Numbered from the stretch's first letter, positions 1-13,555 are shown. The stretch: DNA of 64,000 bases from Seiridium cupressi (GCA_036674765.1 JARVKI010000056.1:220430-284429), one strand, 5' to 3'. The notes: a model not told the origin generated them from the letters alone. Made by a program: numbers and translations.

Positions 1-3000
1 CTCATCAGCCAAGAACCTCCAGCCCTCTTGCTCAATTTGAGAAGTCCAATGAATTTGCGCAGAACAAGAACGCGACGAGTCCGGGTCAGGGGCCATCATT
101 GTCGCGAAACTTTTCGTCTCAGCATGAACCTCGCCTCACCAGAGTGCCATCATTGCCACCTACCAGAGAAGTAGAGGAGGATGGACTTGCATCAATGATG
201 CAGTCGCCGCCACCCATGGCAGCAGCGTCACGTTATAGTCCTCAACGAACGAGAAGGACGCCGCCACCGACAGCCTCTCCAGCGACGAGCACTTTGTCTC
301 CCCCGAAGCGACCCGCCTCGAATTATGCTCCCGTCTCGCATTCAGCCATTCCCACCAGGGAAGTCAGCTTTGCTCCTCCGCCTAGGTCGCAAACTCAATC
401 TCCTGGCGCGTTGCACGGCCGGGCACCTTTGAGGTCCACGGATGCCATTCCCAGGCCGTCTTCCGCACAAGGTCCAACTTCGCCTCGGCAAGTTTCATCG
501 GCACAACCTCATCCGCCAGTCACTCGCACCCGGGGCATGTCACAAGTCTTGAACTTGGTTCCGCCAACAGACGGTCGCGAACTCGACCCTCTGCAGAGGT
601 GGCGAGGTGCCCCGTCAATATCGTGGGGCCTCGGAGGCGCTATAGTTACTTCATTCCCAAAAGATGTCCCGCGCTACGGTATGAGCCAAGCCCTTCCAAT
701 GATTCTTCGAAGCCCTGGCGAGGTCAAGGTGCAGCACATCAAGGACGTGCAGCCTATTGAGGAGCGTCTCGCAAAGTTCCCTGGGCCTTTGAAGGGCAAG
801 TCGAAGAAGAAGGAGATCGTTGCTTGGCTAACACAAGGCATTGACTTCTTGGAGAAGGAGTTGCCAAATGTGGCTTTCCAGCAATATGTTGTCCATGAGG
901 ACAAAAGGGCTATTGAACGGGTATTGCTCTGGAAGATTTTGCGTGTCTTCATCGAAAATGATGGTGCTCTTGAGGGCAATCCCAACGTGGAAAAAGCAGT
1001 TCGTCAAGTTCTTTCGCCCGAGCTCGACACAAGCAGCGACGAGCCCAGTTCACCTGTCGTGACAATGGCTGATCTGCAAGGGGCATCTTCTGGCATTGGC
1101 GGCCTACGGACAGACGCGGTTGACTCTTCTACAATTGAACAAATCCGCAAAAATCTATTGAACGGAGACCGCGAGAAAGCCGCCTGGGCTGCAGTGGACA
1201 AACGTCTTTGGGGCCATGCCATGCTTATCTCCAGCACTGTTCCTGGTGATTTGTACAGGCAGGTTACTCAGGAGTTCATCAAGAAAGAGGTGAATCAAGT
1301 CGGCGGGAGCAACGAATCCCTCGCTGCACTTTACGGGGTCCTTTCTGGGAACCATGAAGAATCAGTCGATGCATTGGTGCCGAGCCATGCAAGAGCAGGC
1401 CTGCAGCTGATGTCTACTTCGATAGCTCCGGGTCAATCGACGGATACTCTCGCCGGCCTGGACAAATGGCAGGAAACGTTGGGCTTGATTTTGAGCAACA
1501 GGAGCAACAACGATGTTGTCGCCATAACCTCCCTCGGCAATTTGCTTTCCAGCTATGGCAGAGCCGAGGCTGCCCACATCTGCTTCCTGTTTGCTCGGAA
1601 ACACGCTGTATTCGGTGGGCTCGACGACCCTAACGCGAATTTTGTTCTGGTGGGTGCCGATCACCGACGCCAAGCCGACCAATTCGCGAAGGAGACGGAA
1701 GCTCTGCTTATGAGTGAAGTGTACGAGTTTGGCCTTGCACTGTCAGGGTCTGCTACTCAGCAGAGCTGTCCTCACTTGGCGGCTTACAAGCTCCAGCACG
1801 CCATGACTCTTGCCGAATATGGATCTAGGGATAAGGCTTTGGCATACTGCGAAGCAATCAACTATGCCATCACAGCGCAGACGAAGAGATCGCCATACTA
1901 CCACCCGATCTTGATGACAGGAGTTGATGATCTTATGTCGAGGCTTAAGCTATCACCGAAGGAGGGCGGATCTTCATGGATTTCCAAGCCGACAACAAGC
2001 TCCATGTGGGACAAGTTCAACAAATTTGTGTCCGGGGACGATGCTCAAAATTCAGGCCAAGGGTCTCCAGGAGAGCCAGGAGCAGAGTCTGGGCCATTTG
2101 CTCGCATCGGCGGTGGTACGCCTACTATTAGCCGCTCTCCCTCTGTCAACAACTTCGAGACATTTGGTGGCCATTCGCCTGCCCTCACAGCCAATCAAAC
2201 ATTATCACGATACGCCCCCAACAGTGGTCAGCGAACGGCCTCGTACGATCCAAGCTCTAACTACGCTACGAGGACTTCAATGGAACGATCTTCAGGCGAG
2301 TATCATCGCGGCTCCTTGGAGCTACCTCGTCCCTCTCAGGAGAGTGTGTCTTCAATGTACGGCGGTCCATCTGTGGAGAGCACGTCAACCGCGGCATTTG
2401 GCTATCAGCCAGTTTCAGCCGCACCAACTCAATCCCAGTATGCTCCTGCGCAGCCAGCAGTAAGCCAATCTGCCTACCAGCCCGCCATTGCGCAAGAGCA
2501 CTCCACCAGCTCTTATTCTCCCTATCAACCAGCTCCGGCCCAGGAGACTTCAGCAGCTTCAACCTCGCCGTACCAGCCTACAGCTACTGGGGCACCTTCT
2601 CTATCTGCTGGACCATCTCTTGCTGATACCAAGCCCGAAATCGCGGTCAACGATGTTCCTACCACTAATGGCTTTCAGCCTATTTCCTATGGTGGTTACC
2701 AGCCCCCTACAGGTGATGCTTTTGACAACTCATCAGTCTCACCGGTAGATGCTGTAGATGATGATCAAGGACAAGCGTCGGGAGAAGCCACCTCTGGTAG
2801 TGGATGGGAAGCCCCAAGCTACCAACCATACTCTTTCGAGCCTCCGACTGACTCGTATGAGCCTGATCCGGAAGACGGCCAAGCGGACTCTGAGCAACTA
2901 AAGCCCAAGAAGAAGAGCTTTATGGATGATGACGATGACACTTTCCCATCCATGAGATCCGCTTCCCCAGCCTCGGCTGGAGATAAATCCAAATCCGAGA

Positions 3001-3748
3001 AGGATCGGGAGAACGAGGAGATGTTTCGAAAGGTTGCTGAAGAAGAAGGTAAGTGTCTTTCGAACTGCTCGTTTACAAACTCGCACTAACACAAGCATCA
3101 GCGAAACGCGCAGCAGAAGCCAAATCCCAAAAGAAAGGGGGCTGGCTGGGCGGTTGGTTCGGTGGAGGCGCCAAGAAAGAGAGCGAAATACCCGGCAACA
3201 AGCCGATTCGTGCCAAGCTTGGAGAGACCAGCAGTTTTGTCTACGATCCTGATCAGAAGCGGTGGGTTAACAAGAAAGGGGGAGCGGAGGAGACCACCGC
3301 GAAATCGGCAACACCACCACCTCCACGAGCAGCATCACGAAATGGTACACCGCCTCCTCCAGGCAGCAGCAGTGCTCCGCCAATGAGCACCGGCACCCCG
3401 CCACCAATGGCCAACGGGCCACCCATGGGAATGCCACGCAGCGTGAGCAATCTGAGCAAGATGGCCTCGATGGACAACCTCACACCACCGGGACCTGCAC
3501 TTGGAGGAACACCGCCCATGGCACGCAGTGTTAGTAACATGAGCAACTTGAGTAATGTATCCGCCGAAAGCAATGGCCCCCCTACTCTTGCTCGCCCGAA
3601 TATTCCGAGTGCTCCTCCCAGCCGTCCATCTACGAGCCTTAGCAATGCTAGCAGCATTGATGACCTTCTCGGGGCCGCGGGACCACGAAAGGCCGGAGGC
3701 AAGAAGCCTAGGAAGGGTGGGAGGTACATCGATGTCATGGCTAAATAG
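1..3748 (+). CDS. sec16: COPII coat assembly protein Sec16, 3' part (5' end outside window)
   Basis: Sec16 is the peripheral ER membrane scaffold that organises COPII vesicle budding at ER exit sites. The reading frame is open from the left window edge, so the start lies upstream. A proline/serine-rich disordered stretch is followed by the conserved central domain (around 540-960, with [10 protein letters not shown] and SWGLGGAI) and then an alpha-helical ACE1-type region to about 1950. The C-terminus is Gln/Pro/Tyr-rich (repeated YQP) and ends in a basic tail. One intron, 3049-3101, has donor GTAAGT and acceptor CATCAG. It joins the EEEG-type acidic end of the first exon to AKRAAEAK, giving the conserved [15 protein letters not shown] segment. 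The stop is TAG at 3746-3748. Family identity is secure; only the N-terminus is missing. Confidence 0.93.
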
Positions 3749-6700
3749 GTTGGGGACGGTTTTTTGAGATTAGCGATGATGTTTATCACATGCATGGGGC
3801 ATGATTAGAGACGGGCTGCGACACACGATACACTTCACAGGCGCAACCCCAGTTTCCTTCTTTCCACGCTCGGCCGATGGAAGGGAGCGACCTTGTCGTT
3901 GTATTATAGATCTAAGATATTTGTAATGGGCGAAAGACACGAGCTTGCTCTCGACTCGAATAGAAAGTTGGGCGTATCTGGTCATGTAAGAAACAACAGT
4001 TTGAATTCAAGTCATACTTCCGTTCACACAAGAAAAATTCACAACGTTTCTGGTACTATTTCCATGGCTGTGAATCTACCAAGTCTATGGAAACTGTGTA
4101 AGTGCCGGATAGATGGCCAATTCGAAATGGCCGAGTATACATGCCGAGGGAAGCTCCAGGCTTAGGATGGAATGGAATGATTTCTTTGCACGTGGTCTTC
4201 AGCTGGTAATCTGCCGGCTTCTGCACGTTCCCTAATCAGCAGATGTCACCCCATAAAATTCCACGTTCAACAAGGGTCCCAAGACTTCCAGTTCCTGTTA
4301 GCCAAAGTGGAGCAAATGAATCGGATCTTGTTGGTGGATGAATGACGTTCGATGTGGCTAAAGATTAGCGAAACTCTAATTATGCGTTCGCGGACATCTC
4401 GACTGTCCTAACCCTATGACAAAGCTGCCACTAACTACTTGAATCACTTACTCAGCGAAAGTCGCAGAGCTGTTCTTACCCTTTACGTACTTTAGCGTCG
4501 CATCCGTCGCCTATTCGAGATATGCAGTCAACTTAGTAGATAGCCTAGGCCCGCCCCCGGGCTCTGCCGCATTGATGTTCGGGAATTTTTGTAAAATTTA
4601 ATAGTGTCTCTGTGCGCCCCGTAGGGAGATGAATCTGAGTTCGTTACGAGCAAGAGAGACGACAGAGGTACAGATAATTAAGCACATCCTTGGTCATAGT
4701 CATGAGCCCTATTCTCGATGTCACCTGACGACATTTGAATGCGCAACTATCATAGAGCCTTGGTCATGAATTTGGCGTCCGCCTCCAATTTGACGCGTGT
4801 ACGTGACCGGACACTCCCGTTGTCGTCGGTGGCTTCTGGGCGTGATTTTTACCTTTGCCCTAAATGGATCTTCCAAGTGATCTGCCTCCACGGGATAGCG
4901 CTCATGAGATTCGAACTCAACGTAACATTTCCTGACTTATCCTTTCCGTTACAAGTAAGCACCGTAAGCACCTCACGGTTTCACTTTTTGTCACTATCAT
5001 CACGGCTCGAATCCCGGCATCCGGGATCGGTCTTCGCCGACGTGGGAAAAAGAAAAAAGAAAAAGGTATGAGCCGAGCGAGTCGCCGTCCAACAAGACCA
5101 TAGGACCAAGACCTTCACGGACTACATGTGAATCCTATCTGCAGTGTCAACAGGCCTGACCCATGTTGGATTGATAGATCATTCATTTTGCGTCGCTCCT
5201 CCTTTTCTGAGGATCTGAAGAAGAAAAAGCTTGTTTGCAGATGGAATCTGGGTTCGAGAACCACCGATCGATCACAGAACTCTTCCAAAAATGACAGGGA
5301 ATATTCTTCAGGTGGACGATCATATTTTGTTATATCCGTTCAGACCCATTGCAAGAGGACGGCTGATAAGCGGCGACACGATTTGATGGAGTCACAGGGA
5401 TTGTGACCGGCGCCCTTGGCAGCTCGTATGTACCATAGTAAGTCGATGCAACGCTGTAACCAGAAAATGGACCGCGATATGCACGAATGTTTCACAAAGG
5501 GCCGGGCCATTTTCTCAACTACCGGTGCCGGCTGCCATGACACTGAACAGAGTTCGACTAAGCCCTTTGATGGCTGTTCGAACATAACTAGCCTTCGCAC
5601 CGACAAAAGCACTATATTTCCAATCAGATTGTGGGAATCTGCCGAAATGCATGCCAAGACATCGGGAGTTATGACTTGAGATCTGCATCGTTGGGACTCA
5701 ATGCTACTGTAAGCCACTGATAGTTCGTAAGTGGGCCGGGGAGAAATCGGTCCAGAACCTCCACCCAGCTGAGCATGAAGGACCCGCCTGGCAATTCGCG
5801 GCTATGAGGGCTCCAGGGCTGCGAACCCGAAATTTCGGTAGCTCCCAGCTCCATGTTCCTTGAGCTGCGGGCTCGGGACTTGGCTTGGCCGCAAATTGCC
5901 TCGGAGGCGAAGTCCAGATGGACCCATGGAAGCATTACAGCCTGCATCCTGGCTCTCCCTCCTTGGGACATCTGTTTCTTCCCAACCGTTTAACTTCGTA
6001 GTAGTCGACGTTACCATTAATCACGTATCTTCACCATTTCGGCGTCCTATGGCGAAAGCGAGGCCAGCCCAAGCTTGCCTGATTCCATACCGATGCACAG
6101 GCTGATTCGGTCGCAGACAAGCAACGGTCGTGTTTCCTGGATCGGCTAGGCCTCGCTATACCAAGTGGACCAGAATTAGTGCTGACTTTACTGCGTACGT
6201 CGTAGTGTAGTAGTAGAGATATGACCGACGACTGACAACTTGCTGCATTAGGACGTGGTGCCGCTAGCGTCGCACAATGCCGCGGTTCCCCTGATTTCTG
6301 CATAACAATTCTCTCTCCCCTCCTCTACTTCTTGGTGCGGCAACATACAGGCCGACGCGCAGTTAGCTACCCTCCATTCGAGTCGCGCGTCTCTGGCGTC
6401 TTCTATGCTGCAGGAACGTTGAAAGCGCACGAGCTGTGACATGTCAAACAATGGCGTCAGGTATACTTTGACCGGCTGCACCCCCGCGCCCGCTATACCT
6501 ACATAGGTATTGGTGTCAATCACGTTCCCTGTCCACGGATTTCGCCAAGCTGTCTGCCGCATCTACCGATGGACGACGCATTCTGGTACCTCTGCACGCG
6601 AGGGCAGGCACAGGGTTGCATCTGATTCAGATTCGGGTGTCAGGGTTGTTGATCTCACGACGACCCCTGCTCTGGTGGAGAGAACCCGTCGATCGGGACA

Positions 6701-6868
6701 CCCATGCCACCCCGTCGACGCACAGCTCCGAGAGGATAGATAATATGAAGACGGACCTCCCAGTTGGCTCTGGAGTCCACTTCCACAGGTTCAACACTCA
6801 TTCACATTTCGTACAACTCGTTGTTAAGGCTCTATTCAGATTGCCTGGAGGCAAGAAGGGCGTTGACC
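3749..6868. other. Long intergenic region, no gene recognised
   Basis: About 3.1 kb between sec16 and the next gene. Six-frame translations give only short open frames without recognisable motifs or plausible splice joining. The first few hundred bases are probably sec16 3' UTR and terminator. The stretch just before 6869 should hold the promoter of the membrane-protein gene. A short purine run (GGGAAAAAGAAAAAAGAAAAAGG) lies near 5045-5067. No RNA gene could be supported. Confidence 0.5.
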
Positions 6869-8258
6869 ATGGCCACCGACATCCCAAACCGCGGACCACA
6901 GCTGATGGTGGTCTGCATCACGCTGTTGACCATTGCCGTCATTTCCATTGCCATGCGCTGTTTTACTAGGTTGTTTATTGTCAAGGGGTTCGGTAAAGAT
7001 GACTATCTAATGGTTTTTGCTATGGTGAGTGGTCACGTCGCTTTTTAAGCGATTCAAAACCCGCGGAGTGGCAAAACTGACAAGATTATCAAGATCTCCT
7101 TTACACTGTTTGTCACTTGTGCAATTACCGGTGTTCACTACGGCACGGGACGGCATCGTGTGAATCTGAGTACACATGATTTCGAGGAAGCCATGAAGGT
7201 AAGCGGACCACCAGATCCACGAGTCAGTGTGACCCACGGTGCTGACTAGATTATCAGTATTGGTGGCTTTGCTACATCTGGTATTGCGTTACCATGATAT
7301 CCTCCAAACTTTCCATCGGCGTCTTCCTCTTACGAATTACGGTCCAAAAGATACACCACTACATTCTTTACATGCTCATGTTCCTATCCGTCATGACCGG
7401 CTTGGTGTTTTTCTTTGTCACGCTCTTCCAGTGCCACCCCGTCACCTACTTCTGGTACAAGGAGCAGGACGGCACGTGCATCGACTCGGGCATCATCGCC
7501 GCCCTCACCTATCTGTACAGCGCCATCAGCGTGATTTGCGATTTCACCTTCGCTTTACTTCCCTTGCATATCATCCACGGGCTACAGATGAACAAGAACA
7601 CCAAGCTAGCCCTGATCCCTATCTTGGGCATGGGTTGCGTTGCCAGTATTGCAGTCGTCGTTCGATTTGCATATATCGAAAAGTTCAAGGATCCAGACTT
7701 TCTCTGTAAGCTGAACCTCTTATCTCTGCCATTGAAAACAAAACAAAAAGCCACTAACAGCATTAATCAGGGGCAACTCTGGACATTGCCATTTGGTCTA
7801 CGACAGAGCAAGGCCTCGCCATCACCGCTGGTAGTCTCGCCTCTCTCCAACCGCTCTTGAAACGAGTTGCCCAGAGATTTGGAATATGGGAGACACGCCG
7901 AACCCTGCCCGGCTCCAACGACGTCCTGCCGCGCACGATCGGCAGCGAGGGCAAGTCCAAGCAGCGCAAGAACCGATCCGCCAAGGACTCGTACGGCATG
8001 ACGACGTTCGACTGGGAAGACGGCGAAGACCCGGCCGCCAATGGAGACAAGCAGACGAACCAGATCATGCTCACCAGGGAGGTGAACGTGACCACGAAGC
8101 GGGGGAGCCTCTGGGCCGTGTCGGAGAATCCCGGCAATGAGAGTGAGGAGGAGCTGACGAACAAGTCGCCCAAGGGATCGCACAAGGGGTCGTTCGGCGA
8201 GCCACTGGTGCTGCCCAGGAGCTTCTTGGCAGATGCACACCAGGGGGGAAAAGTGTAA
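6869..8258 (+). CDS. Pth11-like fungal rhodopsin-domain membrane protein
   Basis: A predicted seven-helix plasma-membrane protein of the large fungal family related to the Magnaporthe receptor Pth11; ligands are generally unknown. Four exons: 6869-7024, 7094-7198, 7258-7705 and 7771-8258, with GTGAGT, GTAAGC and GTAAGC donors and AAG/CAG acceptors. They splice in frame to about 398 aa. The first helix is followed by GKDDYLMVFAM, matching the family's conserved Asp-Asp after helix 1. Helices through about residue 235 include the family motif ATLDIAIWSTTEQGLAI after the third intron. The last 130 residues are hydrophilic and probably cytoplasmic, with Lys/Ser/Glu-rich segments. The start at 6869 is the Met directly before the first hydrophobic segment; an earlier in-frame ATG at 6764 would add 35 non-conserved residues. 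No neighbour suggests a specific pathway. Confidence 0.85.
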
Positions 8259-9524
8259 AATATTGTTATAATCGTAATGCACACGCTAATTGCTTGGGTT
8301 CATCCATGCCTAGCCTGGGATTGAACTGCCGAGAAACCGAGTACACTGGAGAACATCGAGTCCATGTGTGAATTGATAACCCTAACGCGGATACGCCACA
8401 ATTGATCCAAGAGCATAGGCGAGACCATTCAGGAGTAAACATCATATGGTTCCAGCGACTATCCCACCAAAGCTCAAGCCACAAAATTCCAGGCCATGCC
8501 CGTTTTCCGGCCTCATTCACAAGGTGCCCCGAAACTCAGCCTTATCCACGTATATGAACAAGCCCGATATTAATCACTAACAGCCTTGCTTGTCTATAAC
8601 AGTAGAGTTCTCGCCGCGGTGCATGTAGCCCTACAGGCGGATGGCGCGAGTGAGCCTTGGCAGGGTCCTCAAGAGGCGCTGTGAGACGCCGTCAGCCGCT
8701 GTACTTTAGCGCGACCCATGTCCACTCATTCGTTGGTGGAGGGGAACGTCATAGGCTGCGGTAATACGCCGGAGAGGTCCGAAGTATACGAATATGCATT
8801 CCGCAACTCTAAAGATGGCGGAATGATTGTAGTGCAAAGTATTAATATGGGTCAGATTGATGGCTTTAAAGACTCGTTTTTCAATTACGTCTGACTGAAA
8901 CTCGCACGCAGCTCAACAGTGATAACCATGCCGCACTTGAGGTACTTTCCCTAACCCGGTGTTGGCGAAGACAACCAGGAGAATTTCCACTACAGTATAG
9001 CCTAATAGCTAAGAGTAAGACAAGCCTTACGTAACGAAGGTATTTTAGTACTAATATGACAAAAAACGGCGCTCTTTAAATCCCTCGCGAAGCATTCGCG
9101 ATGCTCTTTGTAAGGCTCCGATATCAGACCAAGCAGATAGTCACCGGGGAGAGGGACGATGATGACAGTGGTGGCGGTGTTGGCGCAAGCCATCACACCG
9201 AGTAGATCCCGTCCTTCCCCATAAAGAAAGTAGTTAGCTGAATCAAGCCTCTTAACACTCAACTTGTGGCCAGCCCTTATACACGTGAACCAACGACGTG
9301 GTCGTAACTTATCAAGTCCAGTACAGTAAGCAACTAAACTATATGTAGTTAAGGTTAGCCTGTAGATGTAACCCCACTTGGGGGCCGTTCATGCATTAAC
9401 CTACTCCGTTGTATTGGATAAAGCTTACTAGATATATATTTCAGTTGATAGCCGCCCACGTTCGTTACATTATGCCAGGCTCAACGTAACCCCACGAAAT
9501 GCCATGTCGACGAAAAGAGATACC
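8259..9524. other. Intergenic region, nothing recognised
   Basis: About 1.27 kb between the Pth11-like gene and the HET gene. It contains scattered stop codons in all frames and only short unsupported open frames. It probably holds the downstream end of the first gene and the promoter of the HET gene. No RNA gene or repeat was identified. Confidence 0.45.
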
Positions 9525-12173
9525 ATGAGTCAGCCAGGCTATAGTTCGAGAGATGACCGCTCAGACACATTAGTCGGTTCGGTAGGCAAAAACGTATGAA
9601 TCCGTCATGACTCATTCCAGCTGGAAGTGACTTTACTGACTTTGCGGCAATTTAAGTCACTGTGCGAGGCATGTACCCGATTGGGACTTGGCATTCACCG
9701 CTTCAAAATACAGCCTCTGCCGTCGACGAAACGTACTGGGCATGTCCGTGCAAACTCATTGCAAGTTTCTACGACATCTACTCTCATAGGATCCTTCGAG
9801 GATATCAAGGCTCGATCTGGCAAATGCCCCTTGTGTTTTCTTGTTCTCGATTCTGTAAGGCATCAGCCCGGAAGCATAAAGCTACGGAGCACGAGGAACA
9901 ACACTGGTTTTCATCCCGAGCTGCAGAGGGCTGAATGTTCCTTAACTTGGGAAACTGACGGTCGAGAAGCGGGTTCAACAAAAGGCTTGGGCAACGATAG
10001 CAAGAGGTCGGTTCGGGGGCTAACTAGGCGCTTGCATATCCGCTGGAATGACCCCCAACTGAAAGATGCATATCTAGTGTACGTCGCCCCTGAGACGCCT
10101 TTCAGAACAGCTTCAGATGCCGAGCGGGTCTGGGACCCTTCGGTCCTTTTTCTGGGCCGCCAGATAACCTACGACATCGAGAACCAGGCTTTGATAAAGT
10201 CCTGGTTGGAATTATGCCAAGATTCACATAAAGGACCATGTCGGCAGACAAACCCTGAGAGATTGAAGAAGTTCTTTACAATGATCTCTCACTCCTATTT
10301 CGGGGTGATAGACGTACAAAAGATGCAACTTACGAAACTGCCTAGCTCGGCTCCCGAAAATTACAACCTTCTAAACTCGAAAGCGAAGGACCGCATACCG
10401 ATGAGCCACGAGCCCTATGTAGCTCTGAGCTATGTCTGGGGGACCAAACAAAACGTGTACCGCACGCTACTCGAGAATGTGATGATCCATCGCATGCACG
10501 GCGGATTGGAGAAGGAGTTGAAAAGCCTACCCAAAGTCATCCTAGACACGATAGATCTTGTTCGGAGACTGGGCTACAAATATCTATGGGTAGACCGCCT
10601 CTGCATCGTGCAAGATAGTCTTGCGAGGTCTTGGAAACTGAATGCGTATAACATGGATCTGATTTATGGCAACGCCGATCTCACAATTTGTGCCGCAGAC
10701 GGCGACGCTGCAGCAGGATTACACGCCATGTCTCCGGGAACACACAATACGAAACAATGCCGCGGACGAGTGGCAGGTCTGAACCTCATGGTCACCCGGC
10801 CACCAGAGATGTATATTAGATCTTCGGAGTGGAACGAGCGTGCGTGGACTTTTCAGGAAAGGCTGCTCTCCAGACGATGTCTCATCTTTACAAATTCGCG
10901 CGTGTATTTTCAGTGTCGATCAACCGGCATGTCTGAAGATATATATGCCGATCGTAAAGGTGCGGGATGGTCGCTCGACCTCAAAGACGCCCCTATGCAA
11001 ATGCTTCGTCAGTTGGATAGCCGTCCATTTTGGGTCTACATGAAATCCATTGAACTGTATACAGAGAGGAAGCTTTCGAATGCAGCTGATATCCTAGCTG
11101 CGTTCAGCGGCATGTCTAATCTCATCAACGAACATTTGAAAGCCCCGTTCATCCACGGGCTCCCCAGCTCCCACTTCGACTTGGCGTTATTGTGGGAGCC
11201 CGTCAGCGTTGTGAGGCGCAGGGTTCTGGGGGACGACAAAGATGGGAAGGATTCGCGGCTGAGCGCTGAGAAAAAGACCAACAATTCAGTTCCGGACTTC
11301 CCCAGTTGGTCATGGGCTGGATGGGAGGGCCCTGTCGCTTATAAAGACAGTGTCGCCACAGGTCTCCTTGACAACGTTTCAGATTGGCTGGATAGCCATA
11401 CATGGATCGAGTGGTGGGTGAGAGATGGACATGGAGATCTCAGACCTCTGATGGACTGGAACTTGTCCAAAGTATCTGTTGGCGAGGAGAGGTGGAAAGG
11501 ATATAGAAGCCCCGTTAGCAGAAACAACCGCCCTCGCAAGGGCGACCAGTATAAGCCGGAGGAGAAATATAACCGAAGGGAGAATATCATTGATGCCGTG
11601 GCCGTGGTGGAAAGGCACGTTGGTGCCACAAGATCCAAAAGTGGTTGGACTTCGGACAGCACTGATAGTGATAGTGATAGTACATCTATTGCCGACAGAG
11701 ATCGTCGCTCGGCCCACGATAACATAAGAACTTACGATTCCAGACGAGAGCACGACTACTACCCATCTAGGCTAAGACCTGCGAGGGAGGATGACGAAAC
11801 TGATATCGTTATACGCGCAAAGGGAAAAGATAGAGACTACGGAGGAGTACGTGAATATGGGGGTAATCTCGAGGAAATATATCTAATCCCAGCTGGAGAA
11901 CCTGGGAGAACGGAATCACGGAAACCAATACGGGCGCACGACCGAACAGTGGACCAAGATGGACTTCGATATTCACCACCACTACGCCGACGAGCGAGGT
12001 TTCTTCAGTCCAGATATCCCGATGACGATCACAGTCTACCGGAAGCCAGGCGGAGTCGGCGCTACGACGTAGAGATACGAGAACCTCCTTTTCCAGTAAT
12101 AATTAACAACCAAGTTACCTACCGATCGGATAGCGAAGGAAACTACGAGTATAAGCCTGCGCTCAACGCTTGA
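9525..12173 (+). CDS. HET-domain (heterokaryon incompatibility) protein with unusual charged tail
   Basis: HET-domain proteins trigger cell death after non-self recognition during hyphal fusion. The long open frame (in frame from 9621) has no ATG near its start. A convincing first exon runs from ATG 9525 to 9581 (MSQPGYSSRDDRS...), with an intron at 9582-9620 ending TTCCAG; at 39 nt it is short for a fungal intron. The HET core starts with YVALSYVWG (around 10418), followed by YKYLWVDRLCIVQD, IYGNADLTICAADG and RAWTFQERLLSRR. A C-terminal block FPSWSWAGWEGPV with HTWIEWWVRDGHG follows at 11295-11445. After about 11510 the protein switches to a low-complexity Arg/Asp/Ser-rich tail (DSDSDSTS, then ETDIVIRAKGKDRD) that does not look like HET sequence. 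The expected remaining HET C-terminus is found separately at 12568-13080, so this gene is probably interrupted. Confidence 0.8.
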
Positions 12174-12179
12174 TTTTTA

Positions 12180-12566
12180 AACAGGCAGTTTAACGATAAA
12201 GATAAAGAATTTAATATTACGCTAAAAAATTACCTTTATCGAATTATAAAAGTAAAATTTAACTTTTAAACGGATAATTTTAAATTTCTTTTTATAACGA
12301 ATATATTATTATTAAAATAAATTTTAAAATAATATATTAATATTTAAATTAATCATTAAAATAATAATTATTTATATAAAAATATTTATTATATATATAT
12401 TTGTTTATTTTTTTATTAATTTTATTTATTTACGTTTATTTAATAAATAAAATTAATTATAATTAATATTAATTAATAAATTTTATTAATTATTATTAAT
12501 CGTTTAATTCTAATTAATTTTAATTATTTATTTAAATTTGTTATATTAATACTTAACGTATTTATT
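12180..12566. repeat. AT-rich island, RIP-like
   Basis: Nearly 390 bp made up almost wholly of A and T, with sharp edges against normal-composition DNA on both sides. It is rich in TTAAT/ATTTAT tracts and carries no open frame. Such islands in Pezizomycotina usually mark transposon remnants mutated by RIP. The position matters: it separates the HET reading frame from a fragment that looks like that protein's own C-terminus. Confidence 0.7.
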
Positions 12567-12567
12567 T

Positions 12568-13080
12568 TTGCGTAGCCGTAACCGCTTGTCTCCGGCCGTT
12601 TATCTGGCTTATACTTGCGGGATAAGGTTTATCCCGTCCCGGGGTCCCTTTGGGCCCATGTTCGTAATACCTCTCTTGCCCATCTTGCAGTTTCTCACAT
12701 GGCATACCCACTTATACGTCTACCCCGATGAGAGAAGGGGGATCCATGACGTCCAGGCCGGTCGAAAACGCCATCATGTCGCCGACAGCTCGGGAGATTG
12801 GTGCGGGTCAATCGTGCTGGACGACCGGTGGGCGGCTGGGCCAAGAGACACTTCCCAGAGCCGGGAGTTCATTGCGATTTCCGAGGCCAAGAAATTCACC
12901 GAGGCCGAATACAGTGAGTGGACTTACTATATTCCCAAGGAACGTGAGCAGAGCGAATGGGATCTGTTTTACGTTCTACTAGTCGAGCGTACCGAGGAGA
13001 GGTGGGAGAGGGTGGGACTCGGCAAGGTTTTCAAGGAAGCCTTCCGTAATGCGACCTGGAAGGAGATCATGCTAAGTTAG
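12568..13080 (+). pseudogene. Detached C-terminal fragment of a HET-family protein
   Basis: An open frame of about 170 codons with no ATG at its start. The translation has blocks I know from the far C-terminus of a subclass of HET proteins: LLPILQFLTWHTHLYV, then GDWCGSIVLDDRWA, EFIAISEAKKF, WTYYIPKEREQSEWDLFYV and WERVGLGKVFKEAF, ending in WKEIMLS. These blocks normally follow the PSWSWAGW / HTWIEWWVRDG region present in the gene just upstream. It is therefore read as the 3' end of that gene cut off by an insertion, or less likely as the relic of a second HET copy. It is unlikely to be expressed as an independent gene. Confidence 0.7.
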
Positions 13081-13555
13081 TGACGGTTGGCGTTGAAGTT
13101 GACCAACTGGAAGCTTTTAATAGCAAGTGCCATGGAGATCAGTCGTCGGCAGATGCTGAGTCTAAGTCACAGGTTGATTAAGAATAACGTGATCATTATT
13201 GTAGGCTGTATTAGAGTTACTATGTTCTTGCGTAACTTTCTCAACAACTCGTCCTTGTTCAGTACCTACAAGCATGTGTTCGTTGAAATGTGCCTTGTTC
13301 CTCTAGGCTCATCCCTAATTGAACTTTGACGCATCGTCGTAATACTCATAAAGTCAAGCATCATGCCAACTGGTTGCCACATCAGGACCCGAGCCATGCT
13401 GCTTTAAGCATGAGACTCGCAAGACTTTGGCAGGGGTTTGGTCTGAGCTTAGCCTCCAGCAAGACATGTGAGACAGAATTGATTTAATCAGCATCTAGGT
13501 CACTGGAACTAGAATGACGTATAATCAAACGACAACATTTACTACAGCTAACCAT

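Noticed and set aside
3253..3795. 180-codon frame opposite the second sec16 exon
   Set aside because: Antisense shadow of a proline-rich coding exon (Gly/Leu-rich translation).
4890..5060. tRNA-like T-arm motifs (TTCGAAT with flanking pairs) on the minus strand
   Set aside because: No matching acceptor stem, D-arm or anticodon arm could be placed at the right distances.
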